From assembly GCA_022749755.1 (NCBI GenBank), contig CM040448.1, positions 4,710,481 to 4,774,480 on the forward strand: a stretch of 64,000 nt of DNA, in the 5' to 3' direction. Under the pieces are notes generated by a model. The model was not told the origin of the DNA. It did no database searches and saw only the letters and a list, made by a program, of their open reading frames with translations. A program made the translations under genes and the position numbers. The DNA is from Azadirachta indica (taxonomy: Eukaryota > Streptophyta > Magnoliopsida > Sapindales > Meliaceae). Positions 1-13,682 of this stretch are shown piece by piece; position 1 is the first letter of the stretch, and the number at the start of each line of letters is the position of its first letter.

Positions 1-22
1 ATATTTATATGAGTCAAGTGCT

Positions 23-235
23 TAATATATTAGTTTAAGATTTTTTAAGAATATATATGTCAACATATGAATTTCAAATTTTTTTTTATTTTTTAAAAAA
101 CAAACAACTTAACATTTGTATTCAAATATTTAAAGTAAAAAAAACATACTAATTATATTCAAATTTCAGTTAAATTAAAATTTTAATTATGTTCAGATTT
201 TATACAAAAGATATAAATACTAAGAATTTATTAGA
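23..235. repeat. Dispersed AT-rich repeat, copy 1
   Basis: About 200 bp that matches 42572-42775 in the same orientation. Shared blocks in the same order include 'atattagtttaa', 'caacatatgaatttcaaatt' (ttaacatattaatttcaaat in the other copy) and 'attcaaatatttaaa'. No coding potential and no clear terminal repeats were found. It is probably a fragment of a non-autonomous transposon or a decayed LTR. The family is unknown. Confidence 0.6.
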
Positions 236-1040
236 ATTCTCTTATAATCCAATTATGAGTTGTTATTCTCTCACGTGATATTAGAAGTTATATATATTAT
301 GAGCAAATTTGAGTAATAATAAGGGATAAAAGTTTAATATTTTGTAAATGAAATTTCTAACTCATATCCAAAATTCTTCAGAAAAAATAGTATTTGAATC
401 AATTATAAAAATGATTATGTAAACTATCTATAGTTAGAACTTGAAAGAATAAAAAAAAGAAAATTTAATAGTGTTGTAACTATGAGCTCAAATTATAAAT
501 AAAATAAGATATAAAAATGTAAATAATATTCGACTGTAACTCACGCTTTACTTTCTCTGATTTGATTTCCCAATTAATTCTGGATTCAATTATCCAATTC
601 GATCAAAGGATGATTATATGACACAATTATACGCACATACATAATACAAGTAAGTAGTTTAAAATTCTAACATCTGAACAGTAATTAATGCATTAAATGA
701 ATTAGTAGTGTTTAATTTACATATTAATAAAAATGACCTTAAAATGTATCGTATTTATTATAACAAATAAAGGCTATGGGGCTTCTCTGCCTGTCTTCGT
801 GAACCAAGGAAACAACTGTTTTTGTCTTTTTCTTCAATTAGATAAACATTTAACCTAATTAATAAATCATGTATTAAATGAAAAGTGCGAGGACAAAATT
901 GCCCTCCAAAATAGATTAGTGTTATATTTTTACCTCAGGGATTTCAGCATTGCTATTACCGCCTCCAGGTTAAAAACTGATCGTATATGCTGAAAAAAAG
1001 ATTAGGGAATGGAATTCTATGTTAGAAAGCGATGTAGTAA
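236..1040. other. Intergenic, no gene seen
   Basis: AT-rich DNA without a long open frame, RNA gene motif or repeat that I could identify. Confidence 0.5.
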
Positions 1041-1079
1041 ACAGAATTTTAGAGCAATAATAAAAATATATTTGACCAG

Positions 1080-1570
1080 CAAAGTTATTTATTTCCACAT
1101 TAGAAGGCAATAATATAGTGTACATATTTTTTACAGTAATAATGACCCAACAATGTTATGCCACGTTAGAAGGCAATAATATAGTATACGGAATTTGAGA
1201 CAAATGTTTTTGGAGTGATGCTATAACTGTACTGGACAGAAAACACCATTCTATATTAGAAAGCAATAATATAATATACAAAATTTTAGACAGTTGTTTA
1301 CATATGTTAGGTAAACAATATTATTCCACATTGGAAGGGAATAATAAAAGTACACAAAATTTTAAACAAATGTTTTTTGAGTTGAGTAACGCCAAAAAAC
1401 GTGTTTGTTTTCACAAATAACGTTAATAGTACACAAAATTTTAGACAGGCTTTTTCTAGAGCGGCGCTAAAAATGTGTTTGATAAACAACGTTTATTCTA
1501 CATTAGAAGGTGTGAGTGATATAGCATACATTATTTCACATTAGAAAGACAAATTTTTTATTAGTACGCT
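1080..1570. repeat. Degenerate satellite-like repeat array
   Basis: A motif close to 'cacattagaaggcaataata' recurs at about 1097, 1161, 1250, 1327, 1498 and 1530. It is usually followed by 'tatacaaaattttagacaaa' and 'aaatgtgtttgataaacaa'. Spacing is irregular (about 32-170 bp), so the array is old and rearranged. A partial unit recurs near 2195-2255. Small open frames here run through the repeat and are not genes. Confidence 0.6.
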
Positions 1571-2742
1571 AAAAATTTACTTTCAGTTAAAAAATAAGAT
1601 GAACTGAAAAAAGCTGTATTATTTTGTGAAAGAATTTTCGGGCCTATTAAAAGTGAAACCGTGCTTGTTGAAATTTTCAAAAGAAGACTTTCACAATTTT
1701 ACGAATGATGTGAAATTGAGTTTGTTGATTCATGAATACGGACATATCAAATGGGATACATAAAAATCTGTGTACTGATCTCCGGTCGAATTGTTTGAGA
1801 TTAAAAGGTGGAAAAAAACATCATTTTATTTACTGATAGTGGCCAAAATTGGCATATTAATAAATCATTCTGGCAAATTATTAAATCATGCGCGTATCGC
1901 CTCAATTGTAGATCTGGGTATTTGAAGAATGCGCTTCAACAATCAATGGTTAAAAATGGCTCTTAATGGGTGGCTTTGTTTAATAGGGTAATAATGATAT
2001 CACCATCAAAGAATAGAGACATCAGTCCCCCCAAATGACTCTTGAAATAGCGGAAGCTAATTTGAGAAAAGTTGAAAGTAGAAGACAAACAATTAAGGCA
2101 AAACTTAGCTCGTAAAAGTTATCAATGCGATTTTCAAAACTAGTTGGAAGGGATCGAATAGAATAATCAAAAGAATTTCCATTTACACACAAGTAGCATA
2201 CAGAATTTTTGTTATTGTAAACGCCAAAAATGTATTTGACGAACAATTAATAAAATTCACTCATTATTCCATTCATATTTGACTCAAACCTAACTCTTGT
2301 CTTACAGGTGCTATGACTTGAAAACCGACCTCAAACATACTCTTTTAACGTGGTCCCGTGCTTTCGGGCTGGCTGCTCTTTAGATTCTGAACTTAAACAT
2401 ACAACGGCAATTCTTTCTTCCAATTCTGCAGAGTGTATTAACTTTTCATTTATAGAAAAGGAATGAAATTAACAAAATGAAAGTAAGATCTCGTGTTTTC
2501 AAGACAAAATGACTTGCCATTTCCAGGTAACTAAAAAAGGTGTCACATATAATTGGAAAAATTCAAATTTTCTACCAATGAAAGCTACTTTCTACAAAAG
2601 AAGAGATAGAAAACTTGCTAAAAACAAAGAAGAGATAGAAAACTCGCTACAAACCACATTTACCGAAATGCTCTAGCCTGTGCAATAACTGTTTCATAAA
2701 TCAGCTCCATTCACACTATTGAGTAGTTAAGAGATCAGCTTC
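1571..2742. other. Intergenic; 3' flank of the SUA-like gene
   Basis: No gene seen. The right part (about 2450-2742) probably contains the 3' UTR of the minus-strand SUA-like gene. A short direct repeat, 'agaagagatagaaaac', lies at about 2600-2645. No polyadenylation site could be fixed. Confidence 0.4.
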
Positions 2743-5700
2743 CTAAGACATCTCCCGGAATCTAGCAAGAGCCTTCTTATGAATGAGTGTTTTGTAACTA
2801 TCACCTGCCTGCACCTCAAGGCTTGGATCCAATTTCTTCTGCTGACTCCCCAATCCTGCTCTACTGTCTGTGGCCTGTGCTTGGACTGGTTCTATCATCC
2901 CGCTTCCATCCTTGCCTAATCCCTGTGCATCATATCAAGTTCCAGAAACAACAAAACAGTCCCAGTAACAAAGTGTCAGTCTTTGACAATTTCGGCAAAA
3001 GAACTGCCAACTGATTACCGGTATACCATTCAACTCTTCAATTACTAGGTCATAAACAAGTGAAAGAACACCTCTATTGATAAAATGATGTCGAAACAAG
3101 TCAAGGACAACTACATAACTAAACTATAAAAACAAAATGTTGAATTAAGAACCATTCAAGTGCAGAGGAGAGAGATGATACCAAGCCTTCATGCCAGCCC
3201 ATGTTGCGGAGCATCCGATTCCCCACATTGTTCTCATCAATGGCTTTGTCAGCTGTAATCACCTCATAACTTTGAACATTTTCTCCAGTAATCCCACGTC
3301 CTCCAACACCAGGGGGAAAAGGCATTGAATCCGCAGAACCCTTTCTTAAAGCAAAATCTCGATCTTGAAAGTTCGCCAATAGCACAGAGACAATTTCTCA
3401 CAAGTCAATACAAATACCGAGAGATAAAGCAAATACTAGAGCCATCTACTCGGAAAAATAAAGAATAGCAAAGAACCATTATTTGACAGACTAATAGATC
3501 TAGTCATGAAGTCAAATGTTGAAGGTGCCAAGGATAATGGTTCTTCATGTATTATGCGAGTTATTAATGCAGAATCATGGAACATGCCACTCAAATGCAA
3601 TGTGTTAAGGAGGCTTACTTGACTCTCCAAACCCAACATCAGGCAGATCATCTCCAGTAGAAGATGATGAACCATACAAGCTCCTCCTTTCAGCTGCACG
3701 ATCCCTATAGGTAGTCTGTTGTTCCTTCTGAGCTGCAGGAGGTAGTGGCATTTCAGAAAACCTTCTTTTGCCACTCCCTGCAGCCATGGGTGGGGTATAA
3801 GAACCCAATGCTGATGCATCAGTTCTAAAGGGAGTCAAAGCAGCAGGAGTATCAGAACTTGTTGATAAAGATGATCCTGCAGCCGGTGCAACAGTAGTTG
3901 AAGAGGTGGAAAGCCCACTAGATGACCCTGACAAAAAAGCTCTGCCAGAGTTCCTTATAACACCCATCAAAGTTCCTCCTGAGCTGTTACTCACAGGCTT
4001 TGGCTTGACTGGAGAATCAAAACCAACAGCTGGGGCAACTGCAGTAGATGTGAGAGCCCCAGAAGAAAATGTATTGTTATCTTTTGTAGCAGTTGAATCA
4101 GATTTAAACTTGTTCTTTGCGGATTGTCCGGCTGGAACAGCTCTATCATCAGCTGAAGCAGATTGCTGATTATCATGACTCCAATGCTTCCATATTGTCG
4201 CATTATTTGCTTTCTTCTTGTTAGACACAACACTGCTCTTTGAAGTGAGTTTTATCTCCTTTGACTTCTCCTTCCCTTTCTTTTCTGCAGCTATTGCTGC
4301 TGTTGCAGCAGCCTGTACAGCATCTGGTAATGATGCAGGCTTCTCCACTGGTGTAATGGTTGCAGCTGGTGCAGAAATTACCACTTTTCTGTTATTGGAA
4401 CCATCCACTGGCTTAGAAGGCTCGGATACTTTACCAGATGTTTTGTTTTCATTTTGATCAGCGCAGGGGATATACTGCTGTGTATTTTGGTCGTAGGAAT
4501 ACCAAATCCCACTGTTACCATCATAATAAAGACCTGCATGTTACAATTACAAAGAAAATTACAGGGAAGTATAGAGTACTGCTTATTAGACCTTATTTAT
4601 CTACCAACAAAGGCAATTAAGCATGACTCAAACCTGTATTTCCATCATAGTAGAACCCAGAAGCAGCATCATAGTAATAGCCAGATGCTTCATCCCATAC
4701 AAAGCCAGATTGCAAAGCTGAACCATCCTGTTGAACTGTATCTCCCTCACCATGTTGCTCCTGTACCCCAGCAGATTGTTTGCCTTCTGGATTATATTCC
4801 TTTGGCGCCCATCCAACAGCATCGTACTAGAATGATGAAAAGCAAGCATCAGATTTCACTCAACATTCCAAGTCCGCAAAACAACTAGGTTCTCTCATTT
4901 TGCCTACTATATCTTCCCAACACAATTTTACTAGAACCCAGAAACCATCAATAGCCTGCAGAAGTTCTGTTGTTCTGGGCTCCAAGAGTGCCTATGCCTG
5001 TACTTGAGCTTTCTGTCACTTGAATTGATAAAACTAGTATAATTGACTGCTAAAGTTTGCATACTCAAGAAATTCGAAGAGCAAATGTAAACAGGAATTA
5101 AAAAACAATAATAACCAGTTGAACATGTTTGGAAGTAACTGAAGAAGACAATAACACAACAATTTATTGCTAGGTTACATAATAATAAATTGGCAACATA
5201 TTCCCTCTTTTTTTCCAAGAAGGGAGGGAAAAAAAAAAAAAAAAAAAAGAAAAGAAAAGAGCAGCTGGCATTCACACCTGTCTTTCCATCAAAAATCCAT
5301 TTCAACTTTTGATGTTTTGACATTATATATTCAGCCCTTAGAACAAGTAAATGAGAAACATAGTACATAAATTACACATCTAATATGAAAAGAGCACTCA
5401 GAAATATAAACCACCGAAATCCATACCTGCTGGGCAAATGCTGCTGCCTCAATTGCAGCAGCTGCAAGGCTACTTGACTGCGAAGATGCTGAAAGCCCTG
5501 ATCCAGGACCCAGAATGCTTTTTGCATAAGCTACTCTCAGTACCTGCCCGTTCTTCTCAAGAGTTGTTCCATTTGTTGCCTCAAGAGCTTTAGTTGCATC
5601 ATCAACCTACAGGACATCAAAAGGCGTAAAACCATAGCTCATATACCCTAATTTTAGCATGCAACCTAAGCTTGAACTAAGAGATTGTCCCCAAAACCAA

Positions 5701-8700
5701 AAATCCAGGATTACATCTCACATGTATTTTCAACATATAGGTAAAGAAAGAAGGAAAAAAAGATAAAATGACTTTCCACCCATTTTTTAATATATTTCAA
5801 TCATAAATGATAATTTGCCATCCTCATCCTCTTCCTTTAAATAAACAAGACAAATTTCATTGAAATAGATAATTAGTCTGACGACTTACAGCCTAAAGGC
5901 AATGCTGGGAAATACTGTGGACATCAATCAAAATAAATTTTTAAGACAATCAAACAAAAATGACAATCATTCTAAAATTTATGCAGCACCCAACATTAGC
6001 TTGATCTCCTTAATGATACAAAAGATACCACCTAGCAAAAATGATAACTGCAAAACATCACTAGTTCACAATGCTAACCAGTGATCACTATCAAGTTCAC
6101 ATAACTATATATAGTCCATCTGCTGGTGCAAATTACCAAGTAAACTGGGAGTCACATTTTTCCTTCAAGCCAATATAATGCACATCACACAGACAAAATA
6201 TAATGGCTACCAGACAATGTATTATCTTACATTTCCTACATGACTTGGCAATTTAAACACACGAGTGGAATGAGATGGTTTAGCATAGTCAAATTATAGG
6301 AAAAAAATAGTACATATATAAAGGTTTGATGCTCGATACACCAGACTAACATTCCACATACACCCCATAATATTCTTTTTACCTTTCTTATTACAATTTC
6401 AACTTGCAATGTGGTTACTAAAACGTGTAAATAACTAACTATATAAAACAGCTGACTATACAGAATTACTATTTATATTATAATTCTACCTTCAACTTCA
6501 TATTTAGCCCAAAAAACCCAAATCTTATAAAACAATTAAAAATATTTCAATCTAATTAAACAATTATAAATCCTTAAACCTGCAGACACTTGCTTAAAAA
6601 CAAATTGCCCAAAACCAAATTTATTTAAAAAAATAAGGTTCTTGTGTTAGCAACCATCATCCACCATCTTTTATTTCTAAATATCTCCCTCTCTTCCCTC
6701 TTATCTGTACCTTTAAATAAACAATAAAGCTTTTGGCACTTTTTCTCAGAACCATTTCTTTTCTCAAAATCATAAAAATAAATTAACATGTTGCTACTCT
6801 GTTAATTCTCTCCAAATATGAAAAAACTCTCTACATTTTCTATTAGTGCACGTTTTCAAATTGAGTTTCATTTTGCAGTTATTCATGTTTACCTCTGTAG
6901 TTACCTTTTTGTTTTCGGTACGCTATGGGGATTTTATGATAATTTTTTTCAATTTAAGGTTAGCTATAAGTTTGACTTAAGCATTTCACTTCTGTCATTT
7001 TTTCTTAATCTTAATAAATATGGTTTATTCTAAATTCAGTTGGTTTAATTTTGCTACAGCCTTGTTGGAGGTAAGGTACAGAAATTTTGATTAAATGGCG
7101 GCAATTAAATTATTCTTTGCTTCTGTTTATCATTTTTTGAACTTAGGTCCATCATCTCACCTGCTTAGTCCATCTTTCTCTTTCAACTAACTCATACAAT
7201 CAAAATTCACAACAAAAACCCAAAAAAATATTTAGGCATCTTTGAAGAATATAACCCAACTAAAATAAATTAGCAGCTACATCCTTACACACCCGTGCAG
7301 ACAAATAGCATTGACAGCTTTGAAATCATATGTTATATTGGCTTTTGACCACATCTATCTTAATATTTGCATGAGTGTATTATTTACATGGCCTAATTAA
7401 AAAACTATCAAAGTTTTATTGCAACCATTTTAGTTAGTTCTCCAAGTTCAAATTTGTACAAAAGTGAACCTTGCTTGGAGTAAAGACCAACATAACATAA
7501 AAAGAGAGAGAAAGAATATAAAATTCAACTGCCACAGCAATTAGCTAAAAATGGACATACCGAATGGAAATGCACAAATGCAAACCCTCTAGATACATGA
7601 GTGAATTTGTCTCTAACAAGGCGAAGATCCTGCATATTGAATCAATAAACATCTCTGCTCATTCCAAAAAGAAAAAGAATTGTTAAATTATATTTTCATT
7701 ATTCATTGTTACCTTAATGGGAGCATGTTTAGAAAATTCATAGCGAAGCATTTCCTCGTCAGCATATTCATCCAATCCACGCACAACCAAAACATGAGTG
7801 GGACCTGCGTAAATATTACACTAGCATTTTATGGCAAATGCCTGGATAAATTCAGTGAAAAAAAAAAAAAACAGCTTAGACCAACCTGCATCTAGTCCTT
7901 TCTTTCCCAAAGGCATTGGATTGGATAAATTCATATCTGCTGGGGGAGCATCATCAGTTCTTGCCTCATTACACTGCATCAATGGAGGAACAGGTTAATA
8001 ATAATAAATCTTAAACAAACTTAAGAGATTACAAAAGCCTCCTCTAATGATATTGAACTGAAATGCAGGTTCCAGCTAGCTTAACTAGTAAAATCCCTTG
8101 CTCTTGCAAAAATATGCTTGGGATCAGTTACAGATCCCACTATCCACAAGGCAATGGCCTCCAAAGGACAAAAAAGAAACAAGACTGACAGACTTTATTA
8201 ATTGAAGTCCACTTCACATAGTATTTCAGCAGACAATGGGGTAAAAGGACATTCACAGAAATATCTCTGGAAAGCCATCAAACTAGTGTTAAATACGCTT
8301 CTGTAACCCTCAACACACAGAAAACTTAATACTCTTATACCCGATGATGAGTTACGTGGTTATTCTTCACGAGTATGAAGAGTTTAATTAAAAAACACTG
8401 GATTTTAAACAAAGGTGGCCAGCATGGCATAACAAGAGCAGACACAAAAAACAGCAGGCTGGCACAGCATGTGAGCCAACATGGGCTCAGGCCAATTTCA
8501 TGTATTCGGGATGTAAGCCCAATGTGACAGCATGTGATCCAGCACGCAGGCACAGAAAATTAGTTAAAACAATTAAAAAATAGAAAGAATTAATAACACC
8601 AATAATGATAGTTGTATAAAAATCAGATTTAGTGATATTTTGATAATTTTGATTTAAAAAATCTTTAAAAAATATTTTAAAATTGAAAACCAAAAAGTCC

Positions 8701-11185
8701 AGAGCCCAGCACAACAGGAATTTAATGAGCTTACAGACCGGGGTGGCTTGACCTTTTAGAAGTTAGGCACGGTACAAAGCACCAATGGGCTTGATTTTCA
8801 TGGGCTGGGCCGGCATTTTTTAAAATAATTAACAGAAAAGGGACAAAATTCAAGAATCAGGTTATTATAAGGAACAAAAAACAAACCTGGAAGCAGGATG
8901 TTCGTCGAGCAAAATTCACGCAGCCACAAATTATGCACATCCAATCAGATGGTATTGTTATGCTTTTATGGTTACCATGGTTTGATCTCATAGCATTCTC
9001 ATGACCACCTGAACCCCAAGTTGGCTTACTACTGCAATGTAACAAAATTCAAAATGGCAATAATTATAAGCAGAAAGTTACACAGAAAAGCAGTGGCGTA
9101 TAACAAGATACATTGTCAAAGAAATAAAAATAAAACTGATCCTGTCAAGTTTTTTTCCAGCTAAAAGGAAAGAAAAAGAAAATTTACGGTTTGGTCCAAA
9201 TTTCACTCATTGTAAATATCCTAACTTTTTCCAGATAAGCTGTTATAAGATACAGGGACTCAATGATACAGATATAGAGACCTTAGCATAAAACTTTAAC
9301 TTACAAGTCCAACAAGATAGAGTATTCAAGACCAATAACATGGTTGGCTTATAACAATGATTACCTGTATTCAAATAAAAGCTTCCTGCCGTCCACAACA
9401 AGACCATCATCCCCAATCCTATCCATCATTGCACGAGCTGCTCCCTGTTGCACAAGAATTACCTTCCTTAGAGACAAATTCACCAAAATAAACACAAATT
9501 ACTGAGAAATTTAAGTACATACAACTGAAGGAAAATCAATAAAGGCAAATCCACGAGAGACACCAGAATTTCGCTCTTTGATCACACGGACATGGCGAAG
9601 GGGTCCCCACTCAGCCTGAATACATTTAAAAAAGAGAAAAAAAAAAAAGTTTTAAAAATACGTAGAATAAGAGAGAGAAAACCCAAAGCAAGAAAAGACA
9701 GCAAAGTACAAGGATTTGGTACAAATCTTCTTCAGTCGTCTTCTGAGAAAGACCCTTCACAACAACAGTGGCAGATGGGGCCTGTGAGAAAACAGAAATC
9801 TCATGACGTACTTTGGCTTGCACAATCCTCTACAACAATTCTAAACCATAGAAAATAAGCAAGAAATACACATTAAAAAATACCACAGAATAGGGGTCAC
9901 GCTGACGTCTCTCTTCACGGTCCCTTCGCTTCTCAATTCTCTCATGTCGACCATCATCAAAGCTGTCTTCTCGATGACTACGACCATGACTTCGACCACG
10001 AGGAGACCTAGATCTAAGGCGATCGTCACGTCCACGAGACCGAGATCGAGACTGAGATCGGGACCGGGAGTGCTCGTGCCTTCTATGTGGACTCGACTCG
10101 CTTTCCCGACTCAAACATCTTTTGTCATGTTCTCGGTCACGGGATTCATGCCTCCTCCAACTAGCATCCCTTCGGCCTCCTCTATCGTAATCAGAATCAT
10201 AACTATGACGACCGTAATCATAATCCCTCTCTCGACTATCTTCCCTGCTCTGATGGGAAGAACGAGATCTGTAGTCATAATCACTATAATCATCACGGAC
10301 ACGGCCCACAAACCTTGTAGGCCTGTCAAATCCATGATCACGATAACTTTCGCTATTGCGATAGCCATCTCGAAACTTATCAAAATCCTGAAATGAATCA
10401 ATCTCATGTCCACGAAAATCATCCATATCATGATATGACTCAATGTACGATTTCTCATGTCGTCTGGATTCCCTATCAATAGAATATTCTTCTTCATAAT
10501 TTCTTCTTCTTGATTGAGGCCAAAGACCAACAGGCGGTGGTGGATAGTTCTCCCTCTGGAAGGCATTTCTTGGGTATATGTTGTCCCTCGGGTATCTTTC
10601 ATCTAAAAATCTCCTCTCATCATATGAACCACCAACCCTGCCAATATGAAATAAATGGTATGGAAGAGAAAAGGCAAATACAATATTAAGCACTCAAATT
10701 TCGAAAGAAAAGTATTCCAGATATAAAAAAAAGAATATTTCAATTGAAAAGAAAATTATAGAGTGAGAAGCATCAATAATATATCCTGTTGCACAGCCAC
10801 ATGAAATATATCTCAAAATTTATGCTTTTACCCATGAGCACTAAACGACCTTTCTGATGATGATAAACATCATTCAGCACTCACCGGAAGTTTGGTTCAT
10901 TGACTGCACCATACCCCTCCAGAGCCTGTGGATTCAAGAGAATAAGTAATGTCAGCAACAAATACAATCATGATAGGAGGTTAGGCAAATCCAGTCCATA
11001 TCCTCACTGCCCCACGGCTTCTCTCATTTTTCTTTAAGGATGAGATGCCGAAAAAAAATGGACAATCACATGTGCCCTAAAAATTTCTGGTATTATCATC
11101 CCATATAGGTGATTATTAAGGAGGAAACCACAATTACGCTGTTATTATCCCATCCTTGCTGAAGGCCATAGCGACCAGGTTCCAT
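2743..11185 (-). CDS. SUA: SUA/RBM5-like splicing regulator (RRM, RanBP2 Zn finger, OCRE, G-patch)
   Basis: Nuclear RNA-binding protein of the RBM5/RBM10 type. Arabidopsis SUPPRESSOR OF ABI3-5 controls alternative splicing of ABI3 in seeds. My model has 15 coding exons: 11185-11138, 10925-10885, 10637-9884, 9781-9710, 9615-9526, 9444-9365, 9031-8887, 7973-7886, 7804-7713, 7629-7561, 5606-5427, 4826-4634, 4533-3619, 3363-3182, 2922-2743. Together they give 1042 aa. Domain order: Tyr/Arg/Ser/Asp-rich RS-like region (about 30-280), RRM1 (about 285-365), RanBP2 zinc finger with CIICGCVNFARRTSC (about 397-415), RRM2 (about 442-525), OCRE with repeated YYD aromatics (about 580-640), a Ser/Thr/Ala-rich linker, and a G-patch around NMGWHEGLGLGKDGSG (about 975-1000). 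The start MEPGRYGLQQGWDNN is in the family's usual place. Family assignment is secure; individual splice sites are by eye. Confidence 0.93.
5607..7560. other. Long intron of the SUA-like gene
   Basis: A 1.95-kb intron inside RRM2, AT-rich and without coding signal. Small open frames (for example 6818-7033 on plus) have no recognisable domain. Confidence 0.6.
8395..8815. mobile_element. Possible non-autonomous hAT-like insertion in SUA intron
   Basis: The intron between 7974 and 8886 holds a block of markedly higher GC than the rest of the intron. It is rich in short GGGC/GCCC and 'ggccagc' motifs, concentrated at both ends (8410-8545 and 8695-8812) around an AT-rich core. The ends read 'ggtggccagcatggc' and, inverted, 'atgccggcccagcccatg'. 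Subterminal GGGC-rich motifs are typical of non-autonomous hAT elements. I could not fix exact termini or a target duplication. Confidence 0.35.
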
Positions 11186-11274
11186 TCTTGCAAGCAAAAA
11201 CTGTCAGCGGTAACCCCTGCAGGTCTGTTGATGATCGTTCAGAAGTTTCACAAGCAGAATGTTTTATATCACTT

Positions 11275-12360
11275 CCTGTAATATATGCACAAACAGACAG
11301 AGTTATGCAATGATGGACCAAGTACGAATAATCCCATGACCTGACCGTGGCCTCCTGTTTTTACAACTGGAATCCTCAAAATTCAATCCTTTCAAGAAAT
11401 TCAGAAACACCCATCTTCCAATTCTCTTAAAACACAAAAGAGGATAGTGACAAGGTAACCATCAGCCAATAAATCTTATCCAGGCGATAGGAATAGATGT
11501 AAATCTCAGAACAATTAAAATGTCAACAAATTTCAAACACACGTGATATTTACCACAGAAAGAGAATATGCACTCCTCAAATTAACAACAATTGTCTATA
11601 ACAGAAAAAAGGACACAGGTTTTCTTTTTCCAGCTAGGTCTGATAGAACATACCCGGCCTTCGGGACATGATTGGTCAAATCAATAAAAAAAAGAAGTAC
11701 TTATCATCAGTAATTATGAAATTTAACTCAGATAATTAGCAAAGAGTAACTATAACAGAATCTTCCATCAAGTAAACTTTCAAGACTCAACTATAAACTT
11801 TTCATGTATAGAAAGAGAAAGAAGAGCAAGCTATCCCTTCTTTGACAAAATTCAACTATAAACTTTCTTATGCTAATAAAATAAATGAAAAAAATGGAAA
11901 CTACCAACCGTCACAATTTACCATAAATTATTTTCATATATATTAATAAAAATCGTCACATAGTCGCCAGCTACTGTAATCTAAAAAGGTAAAGCAACCT
12001 TGTTCTAATGTGAAAATATCATCTTATTTTGATGTAATAAGATCATTTGCAATCATAATATACACAGCAAAATAACAATAAAAAACAAAAATTTTGCACT
12101 AAGAATAAAATTCTAGAATTCAATTTGTCACTGTGAGACTGTCGATCACCATAAAAAGAAATCAATAATGAGAGGCAATTAAAATCACAAATTATATAAA
12201 AAAACCCTAGTTTGGCGATTTCAAAGAAGAGGACTGCGAACGTACCAGGAAGATGAATGGTCGGATCTAAAAAGGTTTCCGCAGTAATCTTCTTCTCCTT
12301 CTCCCTCGTTTGGTACTTAGGGTTTTTATTTGGTTCCTTTGCGAAGACACCAAATTTTAT
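11275..12360 (-). promoter_or_regulatory. 5' UTR, leader intron and proximal promoter of SUA-like gene
   Basis: The leader appears to be spliced. An upstream non-coding exon ends at 12246 with donor 'cctg|gtacgt', and the acceptor 'tattacag' places the next exon start at 11275, upstream of the ATG at 11185. The leader intron is about 970 bp and AT-rich. A telo-box (AAACCCTAA on minus) lies at 12317-12325, a motif common near transcription starts of plant RNA-processing genes. The transcription start itself is not visible. Confidence 0.55.
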
Positions 12361-13680
12361 TTGATTTGATAAATGCAGAGAAACATGTTTTTTGGGACTA
12401 ATATATTGACGGTCCGAGTTGGTTTTTTTTGGTTTTTTTCGTAACTTTCTTTCTTTAACGAATTATCTAATTGCGAATTATGATAATGTTAATAAAATAT
12501 ATTTTAATTCTTGAATGACCGAGTCCTTTACCAATCACATTTAGTTTTCATTAGGCAGTCATTTTATATAATAAATGAGATAGATTCGATAATATAGTTA
12601 TTTTTATTTTTTATTTTAAATATAAATATAAAGTGTGTTTTCTAAAAAAAATAGGGGTTAAAAAAGGGACCCCTTATTTTTTAGTAAGTATATTCAAGTA
12701 CCCATATATTTTTTTAATACTCTATCATTCTTTGTTTCTTAATTTTTTTCGATTTTACCCTTTAATTTAATTGGCTTATAAAGTAGTAAAATAAAAAATA
12801 TTTAAAATATTGAAACAAAAAATCAAAATTCAAAAAAATGATGGGATATTAAAGAAAATATAGAGGGGTAATGGAGTATTAACTCAAAAAAATAGGAGAT
12901 AATGGACATTTTCTTAAAAAAATATATGTAAAGTATTTAGGACCGAAACATTTTGTCCATAAATTATGGTAAAACAACAAATTAGGACATGATGTGATTA
13001 ATTTTAACAAATTAGTTCATAATGGCATCAAATATTAACAAATTTTAGCCATTTTAAAGGCAAAAAAAATATTGTGGAAAACGTTGTTTCTATCACTCTT
13101 CTTTTTCTCTTCATTATTTATCTTTTCAAACTTTAATAATCTAAAAAATTAACTGCTCCTTATCATCATTTTTCAACCATATCATAGTAATACATTTGCA
13201 AGCAACAACAATTATCATTACACCACGTTAATCCAACAACCTTCACCATTGATCAACCAAGTCATGAAAACCAGACAGGATAGACAACTAAACCTTAAAC
13301 ATTCGTCGTCTCTGAACATTGACAAAAAAATCATCACTACGTTATTGTCTTATTTCTACCATAAATTACCGTTATGCTGCTCTTCATTGTGGTTATCAGA
13401 TTTGATCCCATAAGTTAGTTTCTTTATCATGCCTGCATCACCTAGTTTTCATCAATCAAGCCTCGTTTCCATTAATCAATTACACTAGTCAACTCATAAT
13501 ATATTTGCCATTACACCCTAATCGTTGTTACATTTTAAGCCATTAAAATTTGTGCACATACAACTTGTTCATTATTTTTTTTTTCAGTTTTTCTTTTTTA
13601 TATATCTTCTTAGCAAATAAATAAGAATTTTTCTCTCATATTTTCTCAAAGTTTCCTTTCTCCTAACACTTCAGATTTTG
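12361..13680. other. Intergenic; may include the 5' LTR of the copia relic
   Basis: AT-rich DNA without genes. The segment just left of 13683 should be the 5' LTR of the following copia relic, because a primer-binding-site-like motif starts there. I could not find a matching 3' LTR to set its ends. Confidence 0.35.
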
Positions 13681-13682
13681 AC

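Noticed and set aside
3906..4169. Plus-strand open frame of 87 codons
   Set aside because: Lies wholly within the large minus-strand exon of the SUA-like gene (3619-4533); it is a shadow frame.
9944..10396. Plus-strand open frame of 150 codons
   Set aside because: Opposite the RS-rich exon of the SUA-like gene. Its Thr/Ile/Ser-rich content is the antisense of Arg/Ser/Asp codons.
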